A stretch of DNA of 64,000 nt, from contig CAUQXC010000007.1 in the NCBI GenBank assembly GCA_963522175.1, positions 85,093 through 149,092 on the forward strand, written 5' to 3'. A model generated the notes under the pieces. The model searched no databases and had not been told where the DNA came from. It saw only the letters and a list, made by a program, of their open reading frames with translations. This document shows positions 51,367-60,449 of the stretch, piece by piece (position 1 is the stretch's first letter; each line of letters starts with the position of its first letter). Source of the stretch: CAKAHY01 sp963522175 (GTDB taxonomy: Bacteria; Bacillota; Clostridia; Lachnospirales; Lachnospiraceae). The position numbers and the translations under genes are program-made.

Positions 51367-52620
51367 CTATTTTTTCTTATTATTTTTTTTATCAAACATA
51401 GCAACCATATTTGCTCTGGATGCCAAAGATCCCGAATTTGCATTTTCACTGTAATAAGTTGTAGATTCTTCTACATGCTTTTTACTTTTTTCCTTTTTTT
51501 CTTCCTCTAAAACTTCTTCTTTTTCTTTTCTTTCTTCTTCTCTTTTCGCCTTTTCAATAGCATTTTTATCTATTCTTTGAGGTGCCAATCCTTTTTTTGC
51601 TCTTTTTTCATTTGACTTTTTTAAGTTATCTTCAACCATCTTTTCTATATCTATTTTTTCAAGATATTTGTTTATTGCCAACTGCTGAAGAATACGTGCC
51701 GCCGCCGAAGCTATCCAGTATAAACCGAGTCCTGCCGGCAATGTAAAACAAAACCAAACAGACATAAGAGGCATCACACTGTTCATAGATTTCATATTCT
51801 GACCCATAGGCGAATCATCATTATTAGGCTGATTTTTCATCATAAGAATGGTTGAATACCACTGAGTAAGTCCCGATAAAACAGGTATTATCCAAGCAAT
51901 ATTAATCTTATCAAAACCCTGCCACGGAGCTGTAGCCAGATTTATACCGAAAAACATATTCATACTTTCAATATGAGGTACATTTTCATTTAAAACAGTT
52001 ATTAAGTTAGGAAATATTTCTTTAAGCTTTTCCCAATTAGCAGGAGTAAACTTATAGAGAAGATCTATAACCCTTCCTATATCCGTATAATCTATTTTAT
52101 CTATAGGCATCCTAAGAGAAGTGGCAATATCAGCCACCTTGCTTGTCCAATTCGGCTCCTGCATAAGAGGATTTGCTATATTTTCAAAAACAAGTCTTAC
52201 ACTGCTTACATAAGCCGGTATCTTAATTATAACTTGATATAAAGCAAGCAAAATAGGCATTTGTATAGCCAACTGTACACAACCGCCCGTCATACTGGTT
52301 CCATATTTTTCATAAACAGCCTTCATTTCATTTTGCTGCTTAAGCATTGAATCCTGATCTGTTTTTCCTTTATATTTTTTTTGTATAGCCTGTATTTCAG
52401 GCTGCATAACAGTCATAAGCTTGGATGACTTTTGCTGCTTTATTGTAAGCGGAAGCAATATAAGGTTCATAATAACGGTAAATATTATTATACTCCAACC
52501 TATATTTACAATTCCAAACCTTGCCGTAACCTGAAATATAATGTTCATAATGTAGCCAAGTATGTCTGCAACCCATCCTATAACAGGGGCACTTGACTTA
52601 GTTAAAAGTAAAATTTCCAA
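51367..52620 (-). CDS. yidC: Membrane protein insertase YidC
   Basis: Inserts membrane proteins alone or with SecYEG. The 417-residue protein has the five TM helices of the Gram-positive type (first around 15-40; the amphipathic hairpin QSSKLMTVMQPEIQAIQKKYKG lies between TM1 and TM2; the conserved TM pattern with GGCVQLAIQMPILLALYQV follows). A long charged tail rich in K/E ends the protein. No lipobox is seen. It lies between khpB and yidD in the standard operon. Confidence 0.94.
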   Translation of the reverse strand: MEILLLTKSSAPVIGWVADILGYIMNIIFQVTARFGIVNIGWSIIIFTVIMNLILLPLTIKQQKSSKLMTVMQPEIQAIQKKYKGKTDQDSMLKQQNEMKAVYEKYGTSMTGGCVQLAIQMPILLALYQVIIKIPAYVSSVRLVFENIANPLMQEPNWTSKVADIATSLRMPIDKIDYTDIGRVIDLLYKFTPANWEKLKEIFPNLITVLNENVPHIESMNMFFGINLATAPWQGFDKINIAWIIPVLSGLTQWYSTILMMKNQPNNDDSPMGQNMKSMNSVMPLMSVWFCFTLPAGLGLYWIASAAARILQQLAINKYLEKIDIEKMVEDNLKKSNEKRAKKGLAPQRIDKNAIEKAKREEERKEKEEVLEEEKKEKSKKHVEESTTYYSENANSGSLASRANMVAMFDKKNNKKK

Positions 52621-52640
52621 GATAATTCCTCCAAAATTTA

Positions 52641-52856
52641 TTAAGGTACCGGATCATATCCGCCTTTAGAAAAAGGATTACATCTTATTATCCTCCATAA
52701 AGATAAAAGACCACCCTTCAAAACACCGTGTTTATTTATAGCTTCAATCGCATATCCCGAACATGTAGGCGTATATATACAATGGGTCCTCCATTTAAGA
52801 GGAGATATATATCTTTGATACAATCTTATTAAGTATATTAAACTTTTTTTCAACAT
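52641..52856 (-). CDS. yidD: Membrane protein insertion efficiency factor YidD
   Basis: Seventy-one residue protein with the YidD motifs RYISPLKWRTHCIYTPTCSGYA and GGLLSLWRIIRCNPFSKGGYDPVP. It assists insertion of membrane proteins together with YidC. Position between rnpA and yidC is conserved. GAGG precedes the ATG. Confidence 0.95.
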   Translation of the reverse strand: MLKKSLIYLIRLYQRYISPLKWRTHCIYTPTCSGYAIEAINKHGVLKGGLLSLWRIIRCNPFSKGGYDPVP

Positions 52857-52919
52857 AATACCTCTTTATCCTAATGCATAATTTTACTATATAAGCTATA
52901 TTATTACAAGTAAATAAGA

Positions 52920-53261
52920 CTACAAAACCATTATTCCGTGCAGCCTGAGTAAATGCATATACGCACTTTCCATATCAGCGTAACTTATATCCTTTGCATT
53001 GTTTCTTACAACAACTATTATATCATAAATCCCTTTGAGCTTTTCAATATTAAGTCTGAATATTTCTCTGATTATTCTGCATCTGTTATGTCTTATAACG
53101 CTGTTTCCGACCTTTTTTGATACAGATATACCTATTCTGCTGCTTTCCCCGGATTCTTTTTCCAATACATACATTACCAAATACTTATTTGCGAATGATT
53201 TTCCCTTGTTATAAACCAACTTAAAATCTCTATTTTCTTTTACAGACGGAAATCTATTCAT
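52920..53261 (-). CDS. rnpA: Ribonuclease P protein component
   Basis: Protein subunit of RNase P, which matures the 5' end of tRNAs. The 113-residue sequence has the start MNRFPSVKENRDFKLVYNKGKS and the RNR region (SVIRHNRCRIIREIFR) with the basic residues of the family. It follows rpmH and precedes yidD in the conserved order. A strong hairpin lies just upstream (53286-53311). Confidence 0.95.
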   Translation of the reverse strand: MNRFPSVKENRDFKLVYNKGKSFANKYLVMYVLEKESGESSRIGISVSKKVGNSVIRHNRCRIIREIFRLNIEKLKGIYDIIVVVRNNAKDISYADMESAYMHLLRLHGIMVL

Positions 53262-53285
53262 TATATACCCTACTTTATCATAAAA

Positions 53286-53311
53286 CAGGGACAGTCATAA
53301 GACTGTCCCTG
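53286..53311 (-). terminator. Hairpin between rpmH and rnpA
   Basis: Eleven-bp perfect arms CAGGGACAGTC (53286-53296) and GACTGTCCCTG (53301-53311), loop of 4. On the minus strand TTTTATG follows. It could attenuate transcription or be a processing stem that makes rpmH mRNA more abundant than rnpA. Confidence 0.55.
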
Positions 53312-53329
53312 TTGCAATTCGACAGATGA

Positions 53330-53464
53330 TTATGCCGATAATTTTGCTCTTCCCTTTGCTCTTCTGGCTGCTAAAACTTTTCTGCCGCCCGGTGTAGACA
53401 TTCTTGCTCTAAAACCGTGAACCTTAGCTCTTGATCTTTTCTTAGGTTGAAATGTCATTTTCAT
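53330..53464 (-). CDS. rpmH: Large ribosomal subunit protein bL34
   Basis: Forty-four residue basic protein MKMTFQPKKRSRAKVHGFRA... ending GRAKLSA, the bL34 sequence in full. The ATG ending at 53464 has AAGGAGGTGC upstream. It is the first gene of the rpmH-rnpA-yidD-yidC-khpB-mnmEG-rsmG run and has a near-consensus promoter. It is too short for many ORF callers but clearly genuine. Confidence 0.97.
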   Translation of the reverse strand: MKMTFQPKKRSRAKVHGFRARMSTPGGRKVLAARRAKGRAKLSA

Positions 53465-53537
53465 GATACGCACCTCCTTTTAAATATCTGTTCTTCCCTT
53501 AAAACTGTTGTCTCTCTTTTTGAGAACATTCTAAATC

Positions 53538-53566
53538 ATTATAATTAAAGTATAAGTCTAAGTCAA
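53538..53566 (-). promoter_or_regulatory. Promoter of rpmH
   Basis: Minus strand -35 TTGACT (plus 53561-53566), 17-bp spacer, -10 TATAAT (plus 53538-53543). Confidence 0.75.
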
Positions 53567-53573
53567 GCATAAA

Positions 53574-54197
53574 TTATCTTTCAAGCGCTTTAAGTAAAAC
53601 ATTACCCACACCTAAACATAAAACCGCACTTACTATAGCTTCCAAAACTCCCTGAGTTCCTATTATTCCCATTATTATACCGGGAAGTGCCAGTATAGTT
53701 TGTTCTCTTACTCCTGCATACTCATGTCCGTAAAGAAGAAAAATTCCGAGCATTACCAAGATTGTATTGGTCATCGAAGATACGGCTCCGGATAAAATCA
53801 AACCTGTTTTTCTTTTATTTTTCTTATCAAAATAAATATAAACCGTTGCCGCCGATAAACCTATCAAAATTCTCGGTATGAGACTTATTATCAAACTTCT
53901 ATAATCTCCGTGGTAACCTCCCACCTCAACAAAGGGTGAAAATATGAAGCTTGACGGATTAGGTGTAAAAGTATTTTTCCATATACTTGTAAGCCCGAAT
54001 ACAAGGCCGAGAAAAGCTCCCTTTTTTGCCCCTAAAATTATTGCTCCTATAGCTACGGTTACCTGAATTATAGTGGCATTTATCGCAAAAACAGGTATGT
54101 ATCCGAGCATAGGTACTATTGCCTGTATTACTATAATAGATACAAAAACAGACGTAATCACCAGATCATAACTTTTATTCTCTCTCATCTCATTCAT
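53574..54197 (-). CDS. panT: ECF transporter S component, PanT-like (pantothenate)
   Basis: Six-TM membrane protein of 207 residues. The pattern MLGYIPVFAINATIIQVTVAIGAIILGAKKGAFLG and FGLTSIWKNT fits PanT, the pantothenate S component of ECF transporters; the first stretch is split here as MLGYIPVFAINATIIQ and VAIGAIILGAKKGAF. It lies between rpmH and dnaA, a place usually empty in Firmicutes, and is read in the rpmH direction. Its promoter must lie inside the oriC region. The substrate is by similarity from memory and is less sure than the family. Confidence 0.75.
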   Translation of the reverse strand: MNEMRENKSYDLVITSVFVSIIVIQAIVPMLGYIPVFAINATIIQVTVAIGAIILGAKKGAFLGLVFGLTSIWKNTFTPNPSSFIFSPFVEVGGYHGDYRSLIISLIPRILIGLSAATVYIYFDKKNKRKTGLILSGAVSSMTNTILVMLGIFLLYGHEYAGVREQTILALPGIIMGIIGTQGVLEAIVSAVLCLGVGNVLLKALER

Positions 54198-54534
54198 AAC
54201 AAATCTCCCGTAAATTTTTTTTTATTATAATATTAAAATTTAAATTTTTCCACAGTTTTTTTTCCACAAAATTGTTTACAAAAATGTGTACAACTTGTAT
54301 ATTTCCGATTTCCTATTCTTTTTTCATCTTTATATTTAAAGCTGTTTTGATGTTTATAAAAGTTTTCACGCTTTTCCACAATTTTATTTCAAATTAAAAC
54401 AAAATAATGCTATCCACTGATAGTTATACACATACTTTTCCACATTTTGTTGATAACTTAATTTTATTATTCTTGCTTATAGCTTTATATTTTGATATAA
54501 TCTAAACATAACTGTACTTAATAATGGGATAGGT
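54198..54534. other. oriC: Chromosomal replication origin oriC (337 bp)
   Basis: AT-rich gap between panT and dnaA with about seven DnaA-box-like 9-mers: a perfect TTATACACA at 54424-54432; TTTTCCACA at 54246, 54260, 54372 and 54436; and, on the minus strand, TTGTACACA (54285-54293) and TTATCAACA (54448-54456). An AT-rich stretch at 54216-54250 is a candidate unwinding element. The dnaA promoter is at its right end. Other genes of the origin region on both sides confirm the call. Confidence 0.88.
54473..54501 (+). promoter_or_regulatory. Promoter of dnaA
   Basis: -35 TTGCTT (54473-54478), 17-bp spacer, -10 TATAAT with TG (54496-54501), about 34 nt upstream of the dnaA start. DnaA boxes lie just upstream, so autoregulation by DnaA is likely. 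Confidence 0.65.
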
Positions 54535-55938
54535 ATGATAATGGACAATTTTGATTTAATTAAAGACAGGTGGGATTACGTCATTGATTATATTCTGAAA
54601 GAATATGACATAAGCAACTTGTCTTATCAGACATGGTTGGTTCCTCTCGAACCGAGCTTTTTGGAAAGACTTAAGGACGGAAGCCTTAATCTATATATTA
54701 CTTTTAAAAATAAGGATGAAATCGACGATTTCTATATTTATTTTGTCGACAGTAAATTCAATAAGATAATATCCGCTGCTATAGATATGACTTTAAATAT
54801 CAAATGCAGCATTACTTTTGTTAAGGACGCTTACGATGCCGGCGATAAAAAACTTAAATCAATAATAAGTAACGAGAAAAAGACGGTAAACAGCGAAATT
54901 TTCCAAAAAGCTAATATTAATTCAAAATATAAATTTGAAAATTTTATTGTCGGATCCAGCAATACCATGGCACATGCTACCTCTCTCGCAGTCTCACGCT
55001 CCTTGGGAGACACTTATAATCCTCTGTTTCTTTACAGCGGTCCGGGACTGGGTAAAACCCACCTCATGCACAGTATTGCAAATTTTGTTTTGGAAAAAGA
55101 TCCCGATACAAAGGTTCTTTACGTAACAAGCGAAAAATTCACAAATGAATTGATTGAAGCCATACGAACGAATACAACTGCCGCTTTTAGAGACAGATAC
55201 AGAAATCTTGATATACTTCTGATAGATGATATCCAGTTTATCATAAATAAAGAAAGTACCCAGGAAGAATTTTTCCACACTTTCAATACTCTTTATGACA
55301 GAAAAAAACAAATTATCATATCTTCGGATAAACCTCCGAAAGATTTAAAGACTCTTGATAAGCGTTTAACTTCAAGATTTGAATGGGGAATTACGGTAGA
55401 TATTACTACTCCCGATTATGAAACACGAATGGCTATACTCGAGAAAAAAGGTGAAACCGACGGAATGAACATTAGTAAAGATGTTCTTCATTATATTGCG
55501 ACCAATATAGAAAGTAACATCCGAGAACTTGAAGGAGCTTTAAATAAAATTATTGCTACGAGCAAGCTTCTTAATAACAAGAAAATCGATTTAAAACTCG
55601 CACAGGAAGCACTTAAGGATTTAATAAGTCCGAGTACTCCTATAAAGCTTGATAACGAATATATTATCCAGATTGTAGCCGAACATTTCGGTATATCAAA
55701 AAGCGATATTACAGGCAAGAAAAAACCTAAGGAAATAGCAGTTCCGAGACATATAGCCGTTTATCTTTGCAGAAATATGACTGATGCCACTTATCAGGAA
55801 ATAGGCAGAAGCTTAAGCGGCAGAGATCACTCTACAATCATTAATTCAATAAACTTTATAAATAAGGCTCTTGAATCTAATGACAGGGAAATTACCGACA
55901 GTATTGCAATTATAAAAAAGAAGCTTTCTCCACAGTAA
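54535..55938 (+). CDS. dnaA: Chromosomal replication initiator protein DnaA
   Basis: AAA+ initiator that binds DnaA boxes and opens oriC. The 467-residue protein has domain I (about 1-90), a short variable domain II (about 90-130), Walker A GPGLGKTH (169-176), Walker B LLIDDIQF, and domain IV DNA binding with AVPRHIAVYLCRNMTDATYQ and the signature GRDHSTI. Starts at 54535 or at the second ATG (54541); both lie just after GGGATAGG and the choice is open. Transcribed from oriC in the leading direction. Confidence 0.96.
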   Translation: MIMDNFDLIKDRWDYVIDYILKEYDISNLSYQTWLVPLEPSFLERLKDGSLNLYITFKNKDEIDDFYIYFVDSKFNKIISAAIDMTLNIKCSITFVKDAYDAGDKKLKSIISNEKKTVNSEIFQKANINSKYKFENFIVGSSNTMAHATSLAVSRSLGDTYNPLFLYSGPGLGKTHLMHSIANFVLEKDPDTKVLYVTSEKFTNELIEAIRTNTTAAFRDRYRNLDILLIDDIQFIINKESTQEEFFHTFNTLYDRKKQIIISSDKPPKDLKTLDKRLTSRFEWGITVDITTPDYETRMAILEKKGETDGMNISKDVLHYIATNIESNIRELEGALNKIIATSKLLNNKKIDLKLAQEALKDLISPSTPIKLDNEYIIQIVAEHFGISKSDITGKKKPKEIAVPRHIAVYLCRNMTDATYQEIGRSLSGRDHSTIINSINFINKALESNDREITDSIAIIKKKLSPQ

Positions 55939-56006
55939 AGCAACAATAATTCAATACGGTTCCAACAAATTTATAGTCACAAAAAAGCTATATTTTAAAC
56001 TGACTT

Positions 56007-56038
56007 GTAGGGGTTTTCAACAAAACCACATCCCCTAC
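56007..56038 (+). terminator. Hairpin between dnaA and dnaN
   Basis: GTAGGGG (56007-56013) / CCCCTAC (56032-56038) with an 18-nt loop and no T tract. It lies in the 165-bp dnaA-dnaN gap, which has only one DnaA-like 9-mer at its left end (CTCCACA near 55930). Possibly an attenuator. Confidence 0.5.
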
Positions 56039-56103
56039 TACTCATATTACTGAAATATATTATTAATATATCTATGCAATTTTGCTTTTCGGAAAGGAAA
56101 CCA

Positions 56104-57213
56104 ATGAAACTAATTTTTAAAAAAGAAAATCTTTTAAGTGCCTTAAACATAGTTTTAAAAGCTGTCGTATCGGGCAAAACAACAAACCCCATTTTGGAAT
56201 GTATATTATTTGACGCTTCATCTTCTATTATAAAATTATGTGCCAATGATGAAGAACTTGCTATAGAAACTACTGTAGAAGGAAAAATTGAAGAAAAGGG
56301 AAAAATAGCTCTGGCTGCAAAACTTATATATGATATAGTAAGAAAATTGGATGCCGAAGATGAAGATATTGTAATTAAAACGGACAATCTTTCGGCTGTG
56401 GTAAGCTGCAACAAGGCTATATTCAATATACAGGGAATGGACGGGGATGATTTCAGCTATCTCCCGTATATAGAAAAAGATAAATATATTTCAATTTCGC
56501 AATTTACTTTAAAAGAATCCATAAGACAAACCATATTTTCAGTGGATAACAATGACAGCAATAAAATGATGTCCGGAGAACTTATGGAAGTTGAAAATCA
56601 AAAATTAAAATTTGTTACTTTGGATGGGCACAGAATATCCATAAGAAATGTGGATATGAAGGAAAACTATCCGGAGCAAAAGGTTATTGTTCCTTCAAAG
56701 ACACTTAACGAGCTTAGTAAAATAATAAGTTCCGACAATGACAAGGAGGTTCTTGTATACTTCAGTAAAAATCATATTTTATTTGAGTTTGACAACACAA
56801 GTGTAGTTTCAAGGCTTATTGACGGAGAATATTTTCAGATAAATCACATGCTTTTATCCGATTACGAAACAAAGCTTAACATAAATAAAAATAAGCTTGT
56901 GTCAAGTATAGACCAGGCTATGACTCTTATAAGAGAAAACGATCACAAGCCTATAATTTTCGATATAAATGAAGCCGGCTTAACATTAAAAATCAAGTCA
57001 AGTATAGGAAGTATGGATATAGGTCTTGATTGTGATATTTCGGGAAAAAATCTTATGATAGCTTTTAATCCGAAATTTCTTATAGATGCTCTTAAGGTTA
57101 TTGATGATGAAAATGTGGATATATATATGACAAATCCAAAATCTCCTTGTTTCATAAGAGATAATGAAGGCAAATATATATATCTGATATTGCCTGTTAA
57201 TTTTGTGGTCTAG
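56104..57213 (+). CDS. dnaN: DNA polymerase III beta sliding clamp
   Basis: Ring-shaped processivity clamp. The 369-residue protein starts MKLIFKKENLLSALNIVLKA, has three similar domains and ends with YIYLILPVNFVV, the typical C-terminal M/LPxR-like tail region (here LPVNFV). The ATG at 56104 has AAAGGA upstream; an in-frame start 30 nt earlier has none. It follows dnaA as in other Firmicutes. Confidence 0.95.
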   Translation: MKLIFKKENLLSALNIVLKAVVSGKTTNPILECILFDASSSIIKLCANDEELAIETTVEGKIEEKGKIALAAKLIYDIVRKLDAEDEDIVIKTDNLSAVVSCNKAIFNIQGMDGDDFSYLPYIEKDKYISISQFTLKESIRQTIFSVDNNDSNKMMSGELMEVENQKLKFVTLDGHRISIRNVDMKENYPEQKVIVPSKTLNELSKIISSDNDKEVLVYFSKNHILFEFDNTSVVSRLIDGEYFQINHMLLSDYETKLNINKNKLVSSIDQAMTLIRENDHKPIIFDINEAGLTLKIKSSIGSMDIGLDCDISGKNLMIAFNPKFLIDALKVIDDENVDIYMTNPKSPCFIRDNEGKYIYLILPVNFVV

Positions 57214-57221
57214 GAGTAAAG

Positions 57222-57437
57222 ATGAAAGAAATAAGCATAAGAGATGAATATATAAAATTGGAACAGGTTTTAAAGCTGAGCGGTGAATTTCAAATGGGTT
57301 CGGATGCAAAGTATGCTATAAAAAACGGAGAGGTTTCGGTAAATGGTCAGGTAGAATATCAAAGAGGAAAGAAACTCAGAGAAAACGATACATTTACCTA
57401 TGACGGACATGATTATAAAATCGTTGGAGCTAAGTAA
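57222..57437 (+). CDS. yaaA: S4 domain protein YaaA
   Basis: Seventy-one residue RNA-binding S4 protein (EYIKLEQVLKLSGEFQMGSD; NGEVSVNGQVEYQRGKKLRE). In B. subtilis YaaA stands between dnaN and recF, where it is linked to 50S ribosome assembly (RlbA). The 3' end overlaps the start of recF by about 29 nt. Confidence 0.92.
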   Translation: MKEISIRDEYIKLEQVLKLSGEFQMGSDAKYAIKNGEVSVNGQVEYQRGKKLRENDTFTYDGHDYKIVGAK

Positions 57438-58509
57438 TTACAGAAATTACGAGTATGAAAGCATAGAATTTGATAAAGGGATAAATATACTTTACGGAAA
57501 TAATGCTCAAGGAAAAACAAATATTCTGGAAGCGATATATCTTTGTATAACTTCGAAATCACACAGAGCCTCAAATGATAAAGAGCTTATAAATTTTAAT
57601 AAAGATGATTGTCATATAAAAGTTTATATAGAGAAAAAGGGTGTGGAAAACAGGATTGATATTCATATAAAGAAAAATAAATCAAAAGGAATAGCCATCA
57701 ATTCTATGCCTATAAAAAAAGCGAGTGATTTATTCGGACTTGCAAATGTTGTATTTTTTTCTCCGGAAGATTTGAGTATAATAAAAGACGGACCGTCCGA
57801 AAGGAGAAAATTTATAGATTTGGAACTTTGTCAGCTTGATAAGCTGTACTTAAATTCATTAATTGAATATAATAAGGTTTTGAATCAAAGAAATAAGCTT
57901 TTGAAAGAACTGTATTTCAGAGATGATTTTAAAGATACACTGGATATATGGGATATGCAGCTTGTTAAGTATGGAAAGGAAATAATAAAACAAAGAGAAA
58001 GTTTTATAGATATTCTAAATTCAATAATTAAGAAAATTCATTTTGATTTAACATCGGAAATAGAAGAATTAAATATAGAATATGATAAAAATGTTTCTTT
58101 TTCGGATTTTGAAAAAAAATTATTTCTGTCAAGGGAAAATGATTGTAGACTAAAAACTACCGGCGTGGGACCTCACAGAGACGATATAGGTTTTTTTATA
58201 AAATCACTTAATACAGATTCTCCTATAGATGCAAGAAAATATGCATCTCAGGGACAACAAAGAACGGTTGCCTTATCTTTAAAGTTGTCGGAAATAGAAT
58301 TGGTGGAAAAAAGTACGGGAGATTATCCCATACTTTTACTTGATGATGTTTTGTCGGAGCTTGATGAACTAAGACAAGACAAGCTTTTAAATAGTATAAA
58401 GCATATACAGACAATAATAAGTTGCACAGGTATAGAAGATTTTTTGAAAAGAAATGTGGATATAAATAAGATATTCAAAATCAGTGAAGGAAAAATCGGC
58501 AGTGAATAA
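57409..58509 (+). CDS. recF: DNA replication and repair protein RecF
   Basis: SMC-like ATPase that helps load RecA at gaps. Starting at the ATG at 57409 the sequence reads MIIKSLELSNYRNYEYES, as in most RecF proteins, giving 366 residues; an ATG three codons earlier (57400) is possible. Walker A is GNNAQGKTN (near residue 30), and the signature/Walker B region has ASQGQQRTVALSLKLSE and YPILLLDDVLSELD. The coding overlap with yaaA (29 nt) implies translational coupling. No remB-type gene lies between recF and gyrB. Confidence 0.94.
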   Translation: MIIKSLELSNYRNYEYESIEFDKGINILYGNNAQGKTNILEAIYLCITSKSHRASNDKELINFNKDDCHIKVYIEKKGVENRIDIHIKKNKSKGIAINSMPIKKASDLFGLANVVFFSPEDLSIIKDGPSERRKFIDLELCQLDKLYLNSLIEYNKVLNQRNKLLKELYFRDDFKDTLDIWDMQLVKYGKEIIKQRESFIDILNSIIKKIHFDLTSEIEELNIEYDKNVSFSDFEKKLFLSRENDCRLKTTGVGPHRDDIGFFIKSLNTDSPIDARKYASQGQQRTVALSLKLSEIELVEKSTGDYPILLLDDVLSELDELRQDKLLNSIKHIQTIISCTGIEDFLKRNVDINKIFKISEGKIGSE

Positions 58510-58521
58510 AAGGAGATTTTT

Positions 58522-60435
58522 ATGAGTACAGAATATGATGCTTCGCAAATACAAATACTGGAAGGCCTTGAAGCTGTAAGAAAAAGACCGGGTATGTATA
58601 TAGGATCCATTTCATCAAGAGGTCTGCATCACTTGGTTTATGAAATTGTTGATAATTCAGTAGATGAGGCATTGGCAGGTTTTTGTTCGTCTATAGAAGT
58701 TATTATAAATGAAGATAATTCAATAAGTGTATCGGATGATGGAAGAGGTATACCTATAGATATACAAAAAAAAGCGGGTGTATCGGCACTGGAAGTTGTT
58801 TTTACAATATTGCATGCAGGAGGAAAATTCGGAGGCGGAGGATATAAGGTTTCCGGAGGATTGCACGGAGTTGGAGCTTCTGTTGTAAACGCTTTGTCAA
58901 AAAATCTCGAGGTAAGGGTTTATAAAGACGGAAAAATCCATGAAATGAAGTTTGAGCGCGGAAATGTTTCTCAAAAGCTTAGGGTTGTAGGAGAATGCAG
59001 CAAAGAAAAGCACGGAACTCAGGTTAGATTTTTACCTGATGACAGCATATTTGAAGAGACAGTTTATGATTATAATATTTTGAGAGTCAGACTCAGAGAA
59101 ACGGCTTTTCTCACCAAAAATTTAAAAATCACCTTAAAAGATAACAGAGAAGAAAAAAGAGAAGAAAGCTTTCACTACGAAGGCGGTATAAAAGAATTTG
59201 TTGAATATCTCAATAAGGGAAAAGAAGCTATATACAAAAATATTTTGTACTGTGAGGGAGAAAAAGAAAAAGTATATGTTGAAGTTGCTATGCAACACAA
59301 TGATAGCTTTACCGAGAATATTTATACTTTTGTTAATAATATAAATACTCCCGAGGGCGGTACACATTTAACAGGATTTAAAAATTCATTAACAAAAACC
59401 TTTAATGATTATGCAAGAAAAAATAAAATAATAAAAGATAATGAAGAAAATTTATCCGGCGAAGATATAAGAGAAGGCTTGACGGCTATTATATCCGTAA
59501 AGGTTTCCGAGCCTCAATTTGAGGGACAGACAAAGCAGAAGCTTGGAAATTCCGAGGCTTTAATTGCGGTTAACTCCATAGTTTCCGAGCAGCTTACTTA
59601 TTTTTTAGAGCAAAATCCGGCTGTTGCAAAAACTATTTGCGAAAAAGCGATACTTGCGCAAAGAGCGAGAGCCGCAGCAAGAAAGGCGAGAGATTTAACC
59701 AGAAGAAAATCGGCTCTTGACGGTTTAAAACTTCCGGGAAAGCTTGCGGACTGCTCAAGCAAGAACGCAGAGGAATGTGAAATTTTTATAGTGGAGGGAG
59801 ATTCTGCGGGAGGTTCTGCAAAATCCGCCAGAAAAAGGGATACTCAGGCTATCCTTCCTTTGAGAGGAAAAATACTTAACGTAGAAAAGGCAAGAATAGA
59901 TAAAGTTTTCTCAAATGCGGAAATAAGAGCCATGATAACGGCTTTCGGTACCGGAATACATGAGGATTTCGATATATCAAAATTAAGATATAATAAAATT
60001 ATAATAATGACGGATGCCGACGTTGACGGTTCCCATATAGATACTCTGATGCTTACTTTCATCTATAGATTTATGCCAGAACTTATAAAGGAAGGACATG
60101 TTTATTTGGCACAGCCTCCTTTATATAAGCTGGAGAAGAATAAAAAAGTATGGTATGCTTACAGTGATGATGAGTTAAACGGTATCTTAAATGAGGTTGG
60201 AAGAGACCAAAACAATAAAATACAAAGATATAAAGGTCTCGGTGAGATGAATGCGGATCAGCTTTGGGAAACCACTATGGATCCGGAAAGAAGAGTTTTA
60301 TTGAAAGTAGTTTTGGATGAAGAAAATTTATCGGAAACAAATTTGACCTTTACCACTCTTATGGGTGATGATGTGGAGCCGAGAAGAGAATTTATTGAAG
60401 CAAATGCTAAATATGTTCGAAACCTTGATATTTAA
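58522..60435 (+). CDS. gyrB: DNA gyrase subunit B
   Basis: ATPase subunit of gyrase. The 637-residue protein has the GHKL ATPase (DNSVDEALAG; DDGRGIPIDI; GGLHGVGASVVNALS), the transducer, and the TOPRIM region with EGDSAGGSAKSARKRDTQAI and the metal-binding DADVDGSHI. AAGGAG precedes the ATG. It is followed by gyrA after 14 nt. Length matches the Firmicutes type. Confidence 0.97.
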   Translation: MSTEYDASQIQILEGLEAVRKRPGMYIGSISSRGLHHLVYEIVDNSVDEALAGFCSSIEVIINEDNSISVSDDGRGIPIDIQKKAGVSALEVVFTILHAGGKFGGGGYKVSGGLHGVGASVVNALSKNLEVRVYKDGKIHEMKFERGNVSQKLRVVGECSKEKHGTQVRFLPDDSIFEETVYDYNILRVRLRETAFLTKNLKITLKDNREEKREESFHYEGGIKEFVEYLNKGKEAIYKNILYCEGEKEKVYVEVAMQHNDSFTENIYTFVNNINTPEGGTHLTGFKNSLTKTFNDYARKNKIIKDNEENLSGEDIREGLTAIISVKVSEPQFEGQTKQKLGNSEALIAVNSIVSEQLTYFLEQNPAVAKTICEKAILAQRARAAARKARDLTRRKSALDGLKLPGKLADCSSKNAEECEIFIVEGDSAGGSAKSARKRDTQAILPLRGKILNVEKARIDKVFSNAEIRAMITAFGTGIHEDFDISKLRYNKIIIMTDADVDGSHIDTLMLTFIYRFMPELIKEGHVYLAQPPLYKLEKNKKVWYAYSDDELNGILNEVGRDQNNKIQRYKGLGEMNADQLWETTMDPERRVLLKVVLDEENLSETNLTFTTLMGDDVEPRREFIEANAKYVRNLDI

Positions 60436-60449
60436 GAAGGAGTTTAATT

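Noticed and set aside
43300..58500. Stretch of higher A+T around the origin as foreign DNA
   Set aside because: The region looks more AT-rich than 1-35 kb by eye, but it holds only conserved core genes in standard order. Base bias near the origin is a simpler reading; exact values were not computed.
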